Of a stretch of 64,000 bases of DNA, positions 21,845 to 33,422 are shown piece by piece (the stretch's first letter is position 1; the number at the start of each line of letters is the position of its first letter). A program made the translations under genes and the position numbers. The notes beneath the pieces were generated by a model. It was not told the origin of the DNA, made no database searches, and was given only the letters and a program-made list of their open reading frames with translations. The stretch covers positions 260,881 to 324,880 of the forward strand of contig LNAC01000036.1 in NCBI GenBank assembly GCA_002007465.1. The letters run 5' to 3'. Origin of the DNA: Ailurus styani (Eukaryota > Chordata > Mammalia > Carnivora > Ailuridae).

Positions 21845-22187
21845 AATTAACTACCTATTGCCAAACCTAAAGTCACACACGTGTTGTATCTTAGTAATTC
21901 TCCGTGGACCCTCCAAATATGCGCTCGTTATTCTTCCTGCTGTGCCCTGGAGGGAAGAGCTCTGCAGACTGCTCCCAACAGATTCCCTCAACCTGCGTTT
22001 CTCTCCCTTCTTAGCTACAGTTTTGCAGTTTCTCTTACCTGAGATGCATTACCACCCCTGTCTTGTAAACTGGGACTCTGCATTAAATTTTCTTTGGACA
22101 CCCCTTTGAATAGGCCACCTTTTTTCCTGCTGAGTAGCTAACTAATCAAAGTTTAATGAAGAAAGCAATTTTTTTGTCTGTTTAATA
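21845..22187. other. Unassigned sequence with a 92-codon frame
   Basis: The frame at 21831-22109 on the plus strand starts inside the preceding repeat and has no recognisable domain; I do not consider it a gene. Confidence 0.4.
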
Positions 22188-22199
22188 TTGGATTGGCTT

Positions 22200-22388
22200 T
22201 TTTTTTTTTAAAGATTTTATTTATTTGACAGAGAGAGATCACAAGTAGGCAGAGAGGCAGGCAGAGAGAAAGGGAAGCAGGCTCCCCACTGAGCAGGGAG
22301 CCCGATGCGGGCCTCGATCCCAGGACCCTGAGATCATGATCTGAGCCAAAGGCAGAGGCTTTAACCCACTGAGCCACCCAGGCGCCCC
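22200..22388 (-). mobile_element. Young Can-SINE, antisense
   Basis: Perfect 12-bp target duplication TTGGATTGGCTT at 22188-22199 and 22389-22400. The right end reads CCACTGAGCCACCCAGGCGC. A short T10 tail and clean body suggest a recent insertion. Confidence 0.97.
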
Positions 22389-22484
22389 TTGGATTGGCTT
22401 CTATACAGTTAAAACTAACAGGTAGTTTATCACTCTGGTTTCCAGGAAAAACATGATCTCAAAATAGGGTTTTTTCAAGGAAGT

Positions 22485-22600
22485 TTTTTTTTTCTTAAAT
22501 TTTTAAAATTCTTTTAACTTTATAATTTTTATTATGTCACCATACAGTACAACATTAGTTTTTGATGTAGTGTTCCACGATTCGTTGTTTGCATATAATA
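22485..22600 (-). mobile_element. Carnivore L1 3' tip, antisense, strongly 5'-truncated
   Basis: ATTATGTCACCATACAGTAC, AACATTAGTTTTTGATGTAG, TGTTCCACGATTCGTTGTTT and GCATATAATA are the reverse of the last ~110 bp of young carnivore L1 3' ends, preceded on the left by a T/A-rich tail. Confidence 0.8.
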
Positions 22601-23542
22601 AGCCATAGAAATATACATTCTGACTTAATCAACTCCCTATTCTGCTCTCCTATTGGGAATGCCATGGCTTATTACAGCTATAAGCTTAAGGACAGAGAAA
22701 CTCATCAGCACACACCGATAATCTTTCTGGCTTTAAGATAACTGGGAAGAAGGGTGGGAAGTAGACCTGGAAGGAGAAGGCAAAGCTGTTTGGTGTTGTG
22801 GTCATTTTGCTCCTGGCTCCTTCCTCATTTATGCATCTTACTTAGCTTATAAAATATTTCCCATGAAATATTTCATTAGGTCATTAAATCTTTAGATCTT
22901 AAATGTGCCTTAAAGTATCTTTAGTATCATAAATGTAGCACTTACAAATCTTATGGAAAATAAACTCACAGTTTATGTTTTGAAGGACAAAGGCCATCAA
23001 ATTATTGACCAATTACAATCTAATGAAACTTCTAAAAATAATTTTTAATTATATTTTTTCTTCTTTTCATTTATACATTCATTAATTTACTCCTACATTA
23101 ACAAAAAGCCACTAGAACATTTATTGGGCAGCTACTATATGTTAGAACCTAAGCATTTACTAAATAAATGGTCTCTGCCATTTTTAATTTAATGAGGAAC
23201 AATTATATTTGAAAACAAATGAAGAATGTCTTACTGTGATATTTTTGAAATCCGTTAAATCAGTAAGTTACCCTGTCAAACTCTATGTAAACATCCTTTG
23301 GTTCAAAATTTTAATTTTGCGGATTATGAATAATTACATGGTGTTTAGTTTACAAAGCAGAGTGTAGAACTCAAAATTCCTGAAACCAAGGCCAGTGTTT
23401 TTCCAAACAGAATTACTGCCACTAGAATGAATTTTTCCATTAAGAATTTACCAACCACCATTTTGCACCAAAGGAAAAAAAATAATTTATCATCCTCATC
23501 TGTAAATGCTAGTTGTTTCCTGCCCTTTTACCTCCTTGTTTT
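22601..23542. other. Unassigned sequence with weak old-repeat traces
   Basis: About 23065-23210 (CATTCATTAATTTACTCCTA, AACATTTATTGGGCAGCTAC) resembles the old L1M-type pattern; 23330-23410 may be a decayed reversed MIR. Both weak. Confidence 0.35.
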
Positions 23543-23556
23543 AAAATGACATCCCA

Positions 23557-23753
23557 GGGCGCCTGGGTGGCTCAGTGGGTTAAAGCCTCTGCCTTCAGCT
23601 CAGGTCATGATCTCAGGGTCGTGGGATCTAGGCCTTCATCGGGCTCCCTGCTGGGCAAGGAGCCTGCTTCCTCCTCACTCTCTGCCTGCCTCTCAGCCTA
23701 CTTGTGATATCTCTCTCTCTTTGTCAAATAATAAAAATCTTTTATAAATAAAT
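23557..23753 (+). mobile_element. Young Can-SINE
   Basis: Full copy from GGGCGCCTGGGTGGCTCAGT. Flanks AAAATGACATCCCA (23543-23556) and AAAATGATATCTCA (23754-23767) match at 12 of 14 bases, so it is somewhat older than the copies with perfect duplications. Confidence 0.96.
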
Positions 23754-23767
23754 AAAATGATATCTCA

Positions 23768-24435
23768 TCCTTGATCTTTATCAAATATATAAAGTACCTG
23801 TTTCTCATAAGGCCTAGAATATCATTTTTATGAGGAAAAAAAATCATGAAGGAAGGATGTCCTTTACTTTCTGACTACACTTAGCCAACCACAAATTGCT
23901 GCTAGTTCCATATGAATACCTTTGATTTTCAATAATCATATAAATGAACCTTAAAATTGTAAATCCTTTCAACTACCCAAGTTAATTCTTTAATAATTGT
24001 TCTGAACTCTATATTTTGTTCAGAACAATTCAGTCTAATTTAAATAACTAGGAAGTACCTATAAACTGTGCAGAGGCAGATTTCTTTTTTCAAAGAATAA
24101 AATCATTTAATGAACCTCCAAGAAGGGCAAGTTTCATTATGCACTTTCTAAATAGGTAATTCTTCCATTATTGATGCTGCCCTCATTTTAATTAATAATA
24201 TTGAGATAGGAACAGGGACTTCATAGTCTGTATCTTGGTTTTGCATTTAGAAGTTGATTTGGACATCGCTGTTTAAATGAAAGGGTGTTTTCCCATATAT
24301 CAGAATTTTAAATCAGACAATAGGCTAAGCTCACGAAGGAAAAAATACCTAGAGATTAATAAACATTCCAAAACCTTGAAAACTCAACCACTGGAAGGAA
24401 CCCACTAGGACCAAGAATGAGCAAGCATTCATACT
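23768..24435. other. Unassigned AT-rich sequence
   Basis: A small local inverted repeat, TTGTTCTGAACTCTATATTTTGTTCAGAACAA (about 23997-24028, longest arms TTGTTCTGAAC), is the only structure seen. No gene. Confidence 0.45.
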
Positions 24436-24439
24436 AAAG

Positions 24440-24930
24440 CTGAGGATGACAAAGTTGCATATGGTGTCTGCCCTACAATGTTCATTATTCAAGTCCTTAA
24501 CATGACCCACTACATCAGGTATGAATTGTACCCTGCACACCTTTTCCACACCAACTCTTGCTACTCTTCACTTGCATTTCCATCCATACAATCCTTCTCT
24601 TTGTTCCTAGAACAAAGTCTGTTCATGCCTCAAGGATTTTATCTGTTGCTCCCTCTGTCTGGAATGTTCTTCCTCATAAGGCTGGCTAGTTATCATTCAG
24701 GTCACAATTCATAAACCGTATCCTCAAAGCTTTCCTTATTATTACCCATTTTGTTTTCTGTTGATTTTATCTGATACTTGGTCTGATTATTTCACTTATC
24801 AGTTCACTTATCTATCTTTCTCTTTGCCACTGGGATGTATCAGGAGAGCTGGGTTTTTGAGTGGTTCAGTACTATTTTTGTGGTACCGAGAATAGTGCCT
24901 GGCTCAAAGCATGTGCTCAATAAAGATTTT
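24440..24930 (+). mobile_element. L2 LINE 3' end
   Basis: ACTACATCAGGTATGAATTG, CTTGCTACTCTTCACTTGCA, GCCTCAAGGATTTTATCTGT, TGCTCCCTCTGTCTGGAATG, TTCTTCCTCATAAGGCTGGC, TCATTCAGGTCACAATTCAT, CTCAAAGCTTTCCTTATTAT and AGTGCCTGGCTCAAAGCATG then TGCTCAATAAAGATTTTATG run in L2 order to the 3' end. L2 is an ancient mammal-wide LINE that supplied the reverse transcriptase for MIR. Confidence 0.87.
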
Positions 24931-24954
24931 ATGAAAAACTGGAGTATATCACAA

Positions 24955-25195
24955 GAGGCAGTCTAATACAGTGATCAACCATGTAAGACTTGAGGCTAGA
25001 GTCCCTAAATTCAAAATCTGCTCTGCTACTTCCAATTATGAAGCCTTGGGTGCTTCAGTTTTCTCATCCCTAAAATGGCAATAATAGTATCTACTTTTAA
25101 ATTTTTATGAGAATTAAACATGTATATATTTATGAAGTGTTTGGGATCATGAGACAGGCATAGAGCAAGTGTGATATAGGTATTGTTAAATGCCT
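24955..25195 (+). mobile_element. MIR SINE
   Basis: CAGTCTAATACAGTGATCAA, CTAAATTCAAAATCTGCTCT, GCTACTTCCAATTATGAAGC, TCAGTTTTCTCATCCCTAAA and ATGGCAATAATAGTATCTAC give a nearly full-length copy right after the L2 end. Confidence 0.9.
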
Positions 25196-25208
25196 GTAGG
25201 TGGGAGGT

Positions 25209-25243
25209 GTGTGAATGTATGTGTGCATGTGTGTGTGTGTGTT
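25209..25243. repeat. (GT)n microsatellite, interrupted
   Basis: GTGTGAATGTATGTGTGCAT leading into (GT)7; short. Confidence 0.85.
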
Positions 25244-27374
25244 CCATATTCTTGCAGTTAGTTTTAGAATCTTTCTCGACACAGCTTTGCAGGCTTCCAC
25301 TTCACTATTCAATGTCACCACCTAAGGTGAAACCTCATTGCTATCCCTGGTCTATTCACTTACATGTATATAGAAACGCAAGTGCATGCATGCTTACATG
25401 TGCATGTCTCATTAATTTTAAAAATTTGAATTTTGATCATTAACTATATAAGAAAACTAAACACTTTCTTTAGGGGCCATTATCCAGAATCTAGTGCCAC
25501 AGGTAAGAACCTGGATACTGATATAACTTCGGGTAGAAAAATTTGGTCTCTAACATCTTTTGCAATCCCCACTTACCCATCCTCTCAATAACACTGCCTC
25601 TCTGGAATCAGCTATTTCCTATTAGGTTAAACAGACCCCTTGTCTTGACTTTTCACGCCCATCTCCTGGTGGTGCTGTCAGCTTAAGTTCCCCCTGCCCT
25701 TGGATCCACCTACTCAGGGCTGTTACCAGTAAGAGCAAGAGCCTCTTCTTGCCCTAGCTCATTTAAAGGTCTTCCCTTCCAAGCTACTTAGGTCTTGCTC
25801 GGCGGCATGCTTAGCTGTCAGAATAAGTTAGTTTCCTGTAATTCCTTTGCTTGAACTCCCATCTGGGGGGTTTAGATAAGCAGAAAATACAAAAGAACAA
25901 TTTGTAAACATGTGTTTCTATAGCTCTGAACACAATGTGCAGGAACAAAGGGGAGCCAGAACTCCCTGATCTAATCTTTGGAATTGCAAAGAAGTCATGA
26001 CTATTTTGACTTATTTAATTTTGTGGAAATAACATTTGAGCTTAATGTGAATGCGGTTTTGGTTTTCATGTGTTGATTGTTTTAACATTTTCCTCATTTA
26101 ATAATGCACTGAGTAAGTGACAGAAACAAAATTATTTCGTATTTGTTTAAGATCTTTTCCTTCATGTGTGCAATGTGAAACCATTTAAGTTGTAGAAAGG
26201 GGTCAAGAAACTAGTCAGTGAAAAAGTATAGTGAAAGAAGCCTTTAGTAAGGGCCTGGGATATATATTTTGTTGCATTTGATTATTCCCATAAAATGCTA
26301 TGTGTGTAGCATCTTGTACCAGGTATTTTGCTCACTGTTGAGGACATAGAGATTTTTAAAACCCAATCGCAGCATAATAGGAGCTCAATTTCCTGGGGAG
26401 CCCATAAAAGTCATACAAGTAACATGGGATATGAAATGGACGATGATGCAGAAAGAGACACTTACAATACTCTGAGACTGGAATAAACTGGTTTTAAATT
26501 TGAACATTCCCAGTGAGAGAGCTTGTTGTCAAATGAAACCCCATCCCATTATCTTGCTTAGTGTTCTCAGAGTAGGATGGAAAAATAAAGGAACCCAACT
26601 AGAAAAGAGAGACTTTGAAATCCCAGAGAGGGAGTGAATTTTCTGTATGGGGTTCTGTGTTTTCATAGCCAATATGATTCTCAGAAACTTTATTTACAAA
26701 TAATGGATTTGGGCAAGAAGAAGCTAAGAGGTTTTTACCTGTCTCCCAACCCGTCCTATTATTTTTCCAATATATTTATCAGATTTGTTAACTTTCTATT
26801 TTATCTAAGGAATAAAAATACTTTTCTAGGCCTTAATGCTTACAGAGATATGTGTGTGAATAGACAAAGTGCAAGTAAACAAAGGGCAGAAAATCAAATA
26901 AATTGAGAGAAACAATGCAAGAATACCTAATTCTTAGAGTTTTACTTGAGTTGTTTTCTTCTAGGAAAGCATTATGAATCAACTGGTGAGAGTATATAAT
27001 TTACTTTTTGGAGCTATTTTGTATGGTGAAATAAATTAGCATTAAGTTTTAGAAGAGGAAAGAAAAAAAAAGATGAACAATAAAAGATAGAGTGTTTTCC
27101 TGAGAACTAATTAACTTTTCTGCTGAAAAGACCATACAGCTGAGCACCTTAGTTATGGTGCTTCTCCCCTATGGGTAACTGGTTCAAATCCATAACATGC
27201 TGCTAGTAATCAAAGCCAAATCTAGCATGTCCCTCTTCTTATGTTTGTAGAAACTAAACTGATGGGCAGAGTTCAATCTCTTACGCTAGTGTCTGTTACC
27301 AACCCATACAATGATCTTGCATTTCAAAAAAAAATCAAGAGGGAATGTCAATTCAATCTTAAAGTTGAACTTCT
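25244..27374. other. Mostly unassigned sequence, about 2.1 kb
   Basis: Position 26290-26460 (TGTACCAGGTATTTTGCTCA, TAGGAGCTCAATTTCCTGGG) may be another old L1M-type relic. Around 25560-25880 GC is locally higher, with no recognisable exon. The plus-strand frame at 26634-26906 is not identifiable. Confidence 0.4.
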
Positions 27375-27530
27375 CTTTCTAAATATTAGTAAGTCAACTA
27401 ACATTGATTGATTGTCTATACTATGCAGGTACTTACTAGATGATAATTAGAGCACATACAAAATGAGCATCCTGTTCCTTTTACAGGATTTACAGTCTAA
27501 TGGGGAAGATAACGGGTAAATACATTTGGG
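27375..27530 (+). mobile_element. Old L1M-type 3' UTR relic
   Basis: AACTAACATTGATTGATTGT, CTATACTATGCAGGTACTTA and GATTTACAGTCTAATGGGGA, then AGATAACGGGTAAATACAT, match the ancient 'range-of-size' pattern seen at 11875. Confidence 0.5.
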
Positions 27531-27608
27531 GGGACCCTACTTGTTCATCATGATGGGAACCGGTACTTGGGCACAGTGGGTTGGATATTTTACCACCCAC
27601 ATCCATTT

Positions 27609-27612
27609 ATTT

Positions 27613-27656
<44 letters not shown>

Positions 27657-27761
27657 TCCTTCCTTCCTTCCTTCCTTCCTTCCTTCCTTCCTTCCTTCCT
27701 TCCTTCCTTTCTTTCTTTCTTTCTTTCCTTTCTTTCCTTCCTTCCTTCCTTCCTTCATTCT

Positions 27762-27793
<32 letters not shown>

Positions 27794-28115
27794 TTTCTCC
27801 TTCCTTCCTTCTCCCTTCCTTCTCCTTTCCCTTCCCTTCTTCCCTTCCCTTTCTCTCTCTCTCTCTCTTTCCTTCCTTCCTCCCTCCCTCCCCCCCTCCC
27901 TCCTTCCTTCCTTCCTCCCTCTTAAAAGATTTTATGTATTTATTCGAAAGAGAGAGGGAGAGAGATCTTGCACAACAGAGAGATCACAGACGGGGGAGGG
28001 GCAGAGGGAGAGGGAAAAGCAGACTCCTCTGCTGAGCAGGGAGCCCACATGGGACTCAATCCCAGGATTCTGAGATCATGGCCTGAGCTGAAGGCAGGCA
28101 CACCCAGGCACCCCT
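27609..28115 (-). mobile_element. Can-SINE with a hugely expanded tail, antisense
   Basis: A perfect 15-bp duplication, CACCCACATCCATTT, sits at 27594-27608 and 28116-28130. It encloses both a SINE body (27922-28115, from TTAAAAGATTTTATGTATTT to CACACCCAGGCACCCC) and about 310 bp of TTTC/TTCC repeats. The tract is therefore the SINE's own A-rich tail (GAAA/GGAA on the minus strand) grown by slippage, not a pre-existing microsatellite. The SINE head near 28090-28110 has lost about 20 bp of the normal ACTGAGCC segment. Confidence 0.93.
27610..27921. repeat. (TTTC)n/(TTCC)n polypyrimidine tract
   Basis: Blocks of TTTC (27612-27657), TTCC (27658-27708), TTTC again, TTCC, then mixed CCTT and CCCT. 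The plus strand is almost purely pyrimidine over 310 bp, so the long open frames of F, S, L and P (27526-28073) are artefacts. Confidence 0.97.
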
Positions 28116-28130
28116 CACCCACATCCATTT

Positions 28131-29621
28131 TCATCCTTTTCTGCCTTGCTGTAAACCCTGGGGGAGGCTGAAGACAGTCAGATTGCATTATCCAGACTCG
28201 TTTGGATACCAGTTGAGTTAGGCCAATGAGTGGCACCAACCAGAAACTGGAGAGCCAGTGGAAAAAGAAGGCAGGATATTTTTTCTCATCTGTTTTCTTA
28301 CGTGGCTGTGGTTCTGGAAAGGGCTTAATTCCTTTACCTGTTACCACAACTTGTATTAATCAACTACTCTTTCAAGGTTCCAGACCATACCTGGCTCTAG
28401 TAACACCATTTGATCCCTTGCCTTTCCAGGTCTAGGGGTGGAAATGTCATCCAGTGGCCAGAAGTTAGATGTTTCACTACCCATTGTTCATTTCCTTAAA
28501 TTTGCTCATATGTCTGCAAGTGTGCCTTCATTAAACTTTCATGAATTAAATCATATTAGTATTCATCATTTGTTGGAACTTGATGGTATGGTTAACCAGA
28601 CTAAAAACATGGTTAAAATGGGAATCAAAATGAGTATTCCAAACCTTACACACAATTTTTAATTTAAATATATACATTTACATTCATCAGTCTTTTAATG
28701 TAAGGAAAACATATTCTGCAAAATATAAACTTATTGATTAGAAATCAAACTTGCTTTTATTGCATGATTCTCCGTGTCCAGTTTTTTTTATTTCAATTTC
28801 ATCAAAAAGAGATGAAAACTTACACATGTAAAATAAGTACAGCATCAATTTGGAATTTCTCCCACTCTTATATTGCTTCTTGCTCACCTAACATGGGAAT
28901 GTTTTTTCCAACATTCCTTATTGTGTCTTTATAAAATATTCCATTTTGTTTTCATAAATGCAGCATTTCTTTCTTGCTGTAGTGTAATTAAATGTTGCAT
29001 AAACACAATGAAATACAATAAATAATTGCAATGAAGAGTGCAAATGGAATAAATAGGGTTGGAAACAAACACAACATATTTGAATCAACAATGCAAACAG
29101 CAGCAACAAACTGTCAAGGCCTTCTAGAGGAATCTATTGGCTGTGTGTCTGTGCTTTTACCCAGGAAATGTACAGTGTTGATTAAGCCAATATTTTTGTT
29201 AATTAGAAGAGGATTATAAGCGTTTTACTGTTTCATATGAACATTTATAAATAAAATTACTTAAAAGAATATGAAAGCATGAAAACTGTGTACCTAATAG
29301 CTGAGGAGAAGGGAAACTAAGAATTGTTCCCAAAAGAAGTAATAAAGGAGTTAATACCTGAAGGATGAGTAGGAGTTATTAAGGCAAGGAGAGAAGATTA
29401 TCCCCCTAAAAAGAATAACATATGAAGTATGTTGATATCTAAAAGGAGCACCAGATTTAGAACATGACAGTAAATTCAGTTGAGATGTGCTGATGTCATA
29501 CAACTTGGTCAGTGTTTTCCCTATACAATTAGATATTAAAATCTATCTTATGGGGATGTGTGTGGTTTAAGTGAGTCGGCATATGTAAGAAGTTTTTAAT
29601 AATGGTTGTTCTACTTAAGAC
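28131..29621. other. Unassigned sequence with a possible old repeat
   Basis: 28160-28440 (GTTGAGTTAGGCCAATGAGT, GGCACCAACCAGAAACTGGA, CCTTTCCAGGTCTAGGGGTG) resembles a common old mammalian repeat whose name I cannot place. The rest (28440-29621) is AT-rich and featureless. Confidence 0.4.
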
Positions 29622-29630
29622 GTTAATCCA

Positions 29631-29834
29631 AGGGCACCTGTTTGGCTCCGTCAGTTAAGCATCTGACTCTTGATTTTGGCTCAGGTCAAGATCTCAGGGA
29701 CATGAGATCAAGCCCCACATCTGGCTCCACACTCAGCATAGAGTCTTCTTGAGGTTCTCTCTCTCTCCCTCTGCCCCTTCCCTCACTCACTCTCTGTCTC
29801 TCTCAAATAAATAAATAAGTAAAATCTTTAAAAA
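29631..29834 (+). mobile_element. Older Can-SINE
   Basis: AGGGCACCTGTTTGGCTCCG head with a GTCAGTTAAGCATCTGACTC old-type box; tail AAATAAATAAATAAGTAAAA. Target duplication GTTAATCCA at 29622-29630 and 29835-29843. It lies directly upstream of the retroviral remnant. Confidence 0.95.
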
Positions 29835-29854
29835 GTTAATCCAGTCTTGCTTAT

Positions 29855-30400
29855 ATCAAAGAGAATGAGTTTGTCTCTAATTGTTATTAAAGTCCTAGAA
29901 AGACACGCTGTATCTATTGCTATCCACAGCTGTCTCTCCATCAATTGGACTAGAACTTGCACCACTGTAATGCTTTCCCCAGATATTCTTATACCCCAGG
30001 GGACACTCCCATGCCCCTTCTACTAATCGGATGCACCTCACCCTAGTGAAGCACGCTTTTCACTTAATCTCTTTTCTCATTGGCATAGGAGTAACTACAG
30101 AAATTGGAGCTGGGGTGGGAGGTATTATAACTTCATGCACGGTCTATCATAATTTATCCCTAAAGGTCACAAAAAGCCTAGAAACAATAGCTAAACCATC
30201 CTAACTATGCAAACCCAATTGGAGTCTTCAGCCATGGTCATCTTGCAAAACCATCATGGTTAAGATCTCCTAGCTGCAGCCCAGGGGGTGTCTGTGCCAT
30301 GCTAAAAGAACAATGTAGCTTTTGGGTCAACCAGTCAGAACATACGCAAGAAAATGTCCACAGTCTGATTAAACAGTCTTCCTCCCTCTGAGACTATGGT
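29855..30400 (+). pseudogene. Endogenous retrovirus env remnant (gammaretrovirus-like)
   Basis: Old retroviral envelope gene, mostly the end of the surface unit and the transmembrane unit. Visible landmarks on the plus strand: the pre-cleavage segment around 29945-30050; a Gly/Ile-rich fusion-peptide-like stretch at about 30085-30130; a heptad-like helix region after 30140; and the immunosuppressive-domain-like region ending in a Cys-x6-Cys arrangement (codons at 30293 and 30314). The residue after the second Cys reads Ser, where the family normally has a third Cys. The phase changes between the fusion-peptide and Cys segments, and a TAA lies at 30261-30263, so it cannot make protein. No gag or pol is visible upstream. 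Confidence 0.82.
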
Positions 30401-31600
30401 ACACAGGATGGTTTTTCAGGAAAGAAACCTGGTCATAGCTATCCTGGCTTTTTCCCTTCTAAGGACCCCCAGCCTCAATACTCATACTCCTCATTACTGC
30501 CCCCTCCCATCTCTTTGTTAAATCTGTCTCTTCTAGAATCCAACAATTCTATATACAAATGATGATTCAACAAGGATTTTAGCTCATACTATCCCAGGAT
30601 CCCTTCCCCTAAATCCCCTATCAGCACGTTAATATAATACCACACTGTGTTCTCTAACTGCAGAGAACCCCTGATGGACCAACACATTTATGTAGGGATA
30701 GCAACCCCCTGCCCCCTCTCCCCGCCACCCAGCATGAAGCAGCTACTGAAGATGAGACCTCTGCCCAAATGCCAGAGATTCATTATTGTTGATCTGTCAA
30801 GGAAGAATGTAGAGGCCAATTTTAGGCAACAGGCTTCAGCAAGGGAAACTAGAGCAAGGCAAATGGGCCCACAGTGACAACCCAGGTGAATACACACAGG
30901 CTCTTTAAGCCTAAAATGGTTTACCTAAAAATGGCCACAGGCCCTAACTAACCAGTGGGCTAATTTACAACCAGACACAACCCAAGATCACCAAAAAAGG
31001 GAAGATTCCACTGTTTCCATATTTCCTCATTCCACCCTATAACTATAGCCCCTCACCACCTCCACGTGACAGACAGTTGTTCTTTTGCTGCTGTGCCACT
31101 GGCCCCTCGCAGCACATTCTTCGATAAGCTTCTACCTCCTCTGATCTACCTGGGGTGATTTCTTCCACTGCCCATGCCACTGGCCCCACCCCATCAGAAC
31201 ATACCACACATATTACTGAACTACAACCACCCCTTATTGAAAATGTTGCAAATTCAAAATTTCTAATAAGTCAGCGGCTATTCATTTGGTCCTTATTCAA
31301 TGTGTCATGAATGACTTAAAGTATGTAAAAACACTATAATGTACTACAAACCTGTGGAAAATTTTAATAGTATCCCTGTAATAATTATTATGATAATTAT
31401 CAACATAACGTCTATTATTTCTCAGAACTGTTTCAATTGTTCCTAAGTAGATCTATCATAGGGGATGTATTGCATTGTTCAGTGTGACTTGGGTTGCTCT
31501 GTATCTAAATCTACTCTGTTGTCAATAAAATCAGAGCTAAAACTTTATTCAACCACTCTGGGTTTCACTTCTGCACCACCACTGGCTTCCCCTCCCATCC
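30401..31600 (+). mobile_element. Probable 3' LTR region of the retroviral remnant
   Basis: The env match fades after about 30400. The C-rich, repeat-free sequence that follows ends with GTTGTCAATAAAATCAGAGC, in which AATAAA (31524-31529) sits as a polyadenylation signal before ACCACTCTGGGTTTCACTTC, an arrangement typical of a retroviral U3-R-U5. Exact LTR edges, polypurine tract and target duplication are not clear; 31240-31480 is AT-rich and may be unrelated. Confidence 0.5.
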
Positions 31601-32930
31601 ACTTTAATTTTGTAGCTGTGAGAAAGGCAATATCTTTCTTGTGATATTGGACTGAAAAAATCTAACAGGCTTGAGAACTGAAAATTTGTTTTGTTTTGTT
31701 TTGATTTTTAAGGCAATATACTGTGGTTAATTTTTCACTTCTGAAAAATATTGCTATGCAAATCCCTACAAATTATTCTGAACAAAATTTCCACGTAAAT
31801 TCCTGTGTTCTTTTATTTTGAAGCATTACAGTTTGAATATGAGACTTGGATACTGATTTAAAATTGTTTCAGGTGAAGCTGAAACATTAAGTCCCATGTA
31901 AAATGTGCTACTGGATATCCTGTGTGTGTATGAAGTTGAAAGAAGAGAGTTACACCCACATCCCACCTTTGTCCAAAGAGAAGGACAAGGTTAATGCGCT
32001 TGGATAGGATTTCTAAGAGATTGTAATCTTACTAAGATGGGGGATGTTATCTCTTAAGTATACATACTGATGAGCTTACACATGAATAGACAGGATGTCC
32101 TAGATCTTCATTAATATAGTTTATAGCTTCATGTGCAGATGAAACATTAGTGGTTTTATCTTGATAACTGAAGCTCCGTGATAAATACACTAGAATTCAT
32201 TATACTAATCTCCCTGCTTTTATGTATTTCCCATTTTCCATAATAAGTTTATGTTGTTTTGTTTGTTTTATTTTTAAGTTTACCCATGTGATTGTTCCTG
32301 GGGCTCTCTTGCATACTCTTCTGTCTTAGGTTGGACAGAGCCATCAACTCTCTAGCTCATTTCTGCTCTCTCCTGTCTTCTTGTAGCCCATGCACCGGCT
32401 GTACAGTCACCTCAACCTCTAGAGAGAATCGAGGTTAACTCTGGCTTTAAGTTCAGGGAAATAGTTATCTACCTTCTGCCTCAAGTCCAAACCATATCCC
32501 CCATCACCATTTGTCAGAGTTTGGCAGGGAGCAGTAATAATAAGAAAGTGATACTATGCTCCCCATTGGGCACGAGTCCTTATGATTTCTCTGCCGTGGG
32601 GAATCTTGAAGGGAGGAATGTTAGCTGGATTAAGGCAAGATCTACATACTGGTCCCTTAGCCTGACACACACACTTAATAGCATCAAAGTGAACAATGAA
32701 CCCGAGAAAACCCTAAACACCTAATTTAGAGTGTCCTTACCTTATTCTTCTTGATAAGGAGTATCACACAGGCCTTCACTGAAAAAGCCCTGAATTTGAA
32801 CTTTATCCCCATGTACTCTTTCAGTAGCCCCATTTTCAGTCAACCCTAAAGACAAATAATTTTTCCTCTAACTTAAATGAGATCTACTGCCTCTTCCCCA
32901 TCCCTGCTCACACCTCTTTTAATTCAGAGC
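31601..32930. other. Unassigned non-coding sequence
   Basis: No repeat family or gene recognised over 1.3 kb. The frame at 32521-32724 shows no domain. Confidence 0.4.
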
Positions 32931-32934
32931 TAAG

Positions 32935-33130
32935 TATTTCTCACCTGGACTATTTTAAGATCATACTTACTGGACTCTGCCTCTAGTCAATTGCCAGGCT
33001 ACCCATTCTCCAAATTGCTTGAGGAAAGGGTGGTCTTTCGAAAATTCAGTGCTGAATTATATTATTCCTTATTTAAATTGTGGGACACCTCCCCTCTCCT
33101 AACCTTTGAAATACATCTTCCTCCAAGAAA
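32935..33130 (+). mobile_element. L2 LINE fragment
   Basis: TCTCACCTGGACTATTTTAA, TTACTGGACTCTGCCTCTAG, ACCCATTCTCCAAATTGCTT and GGTCTTTCGAAAATTCAGTG follow the L2 order upstream of the portion seen at 33770. Confidence 0.7.
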
Positions 33131-33422
33131 GTAGTAGAATTACTTATTAAGATGTACAATGTTCCAGGTACTGCACCAGCTCACCTACCATCACTTCTGT
33201 GCTTCAGAAACAGCTCAATTTTTGTCAGACTCAACCGTGTTTCACCTTTCCTCTCTCTCCACATTTGCATACTCTTCCCTTCCTCATAGTCCTGGCAACA
33301 CCCAAAACAGTTATATTCTGCACCCTTTATTTTGCATTATCCCAAGTTCATTAACTTATCTACTAAACTCTTCCTTGTTTTCCCTTTCAGAAATGAGTCA
33401 ATATTGAAATTATTTGCACTTC
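33131..33422. other. Unassigned, possibly L2-derived, sequence
   Basis: Sits between two L2 blocks in the same orientation. The pyrimidine-rich, T/C-heavy plus strand fits L2 decay, but I cannot align it block by block. Confidence 0.35.

Noticed and set aside
27526..28073. Three long frames rich in Phe, Ser, Leu and Pro
   Set aside because: Produced by the TTTC/TTCC tract, which is open in all three phases; no biological protein.
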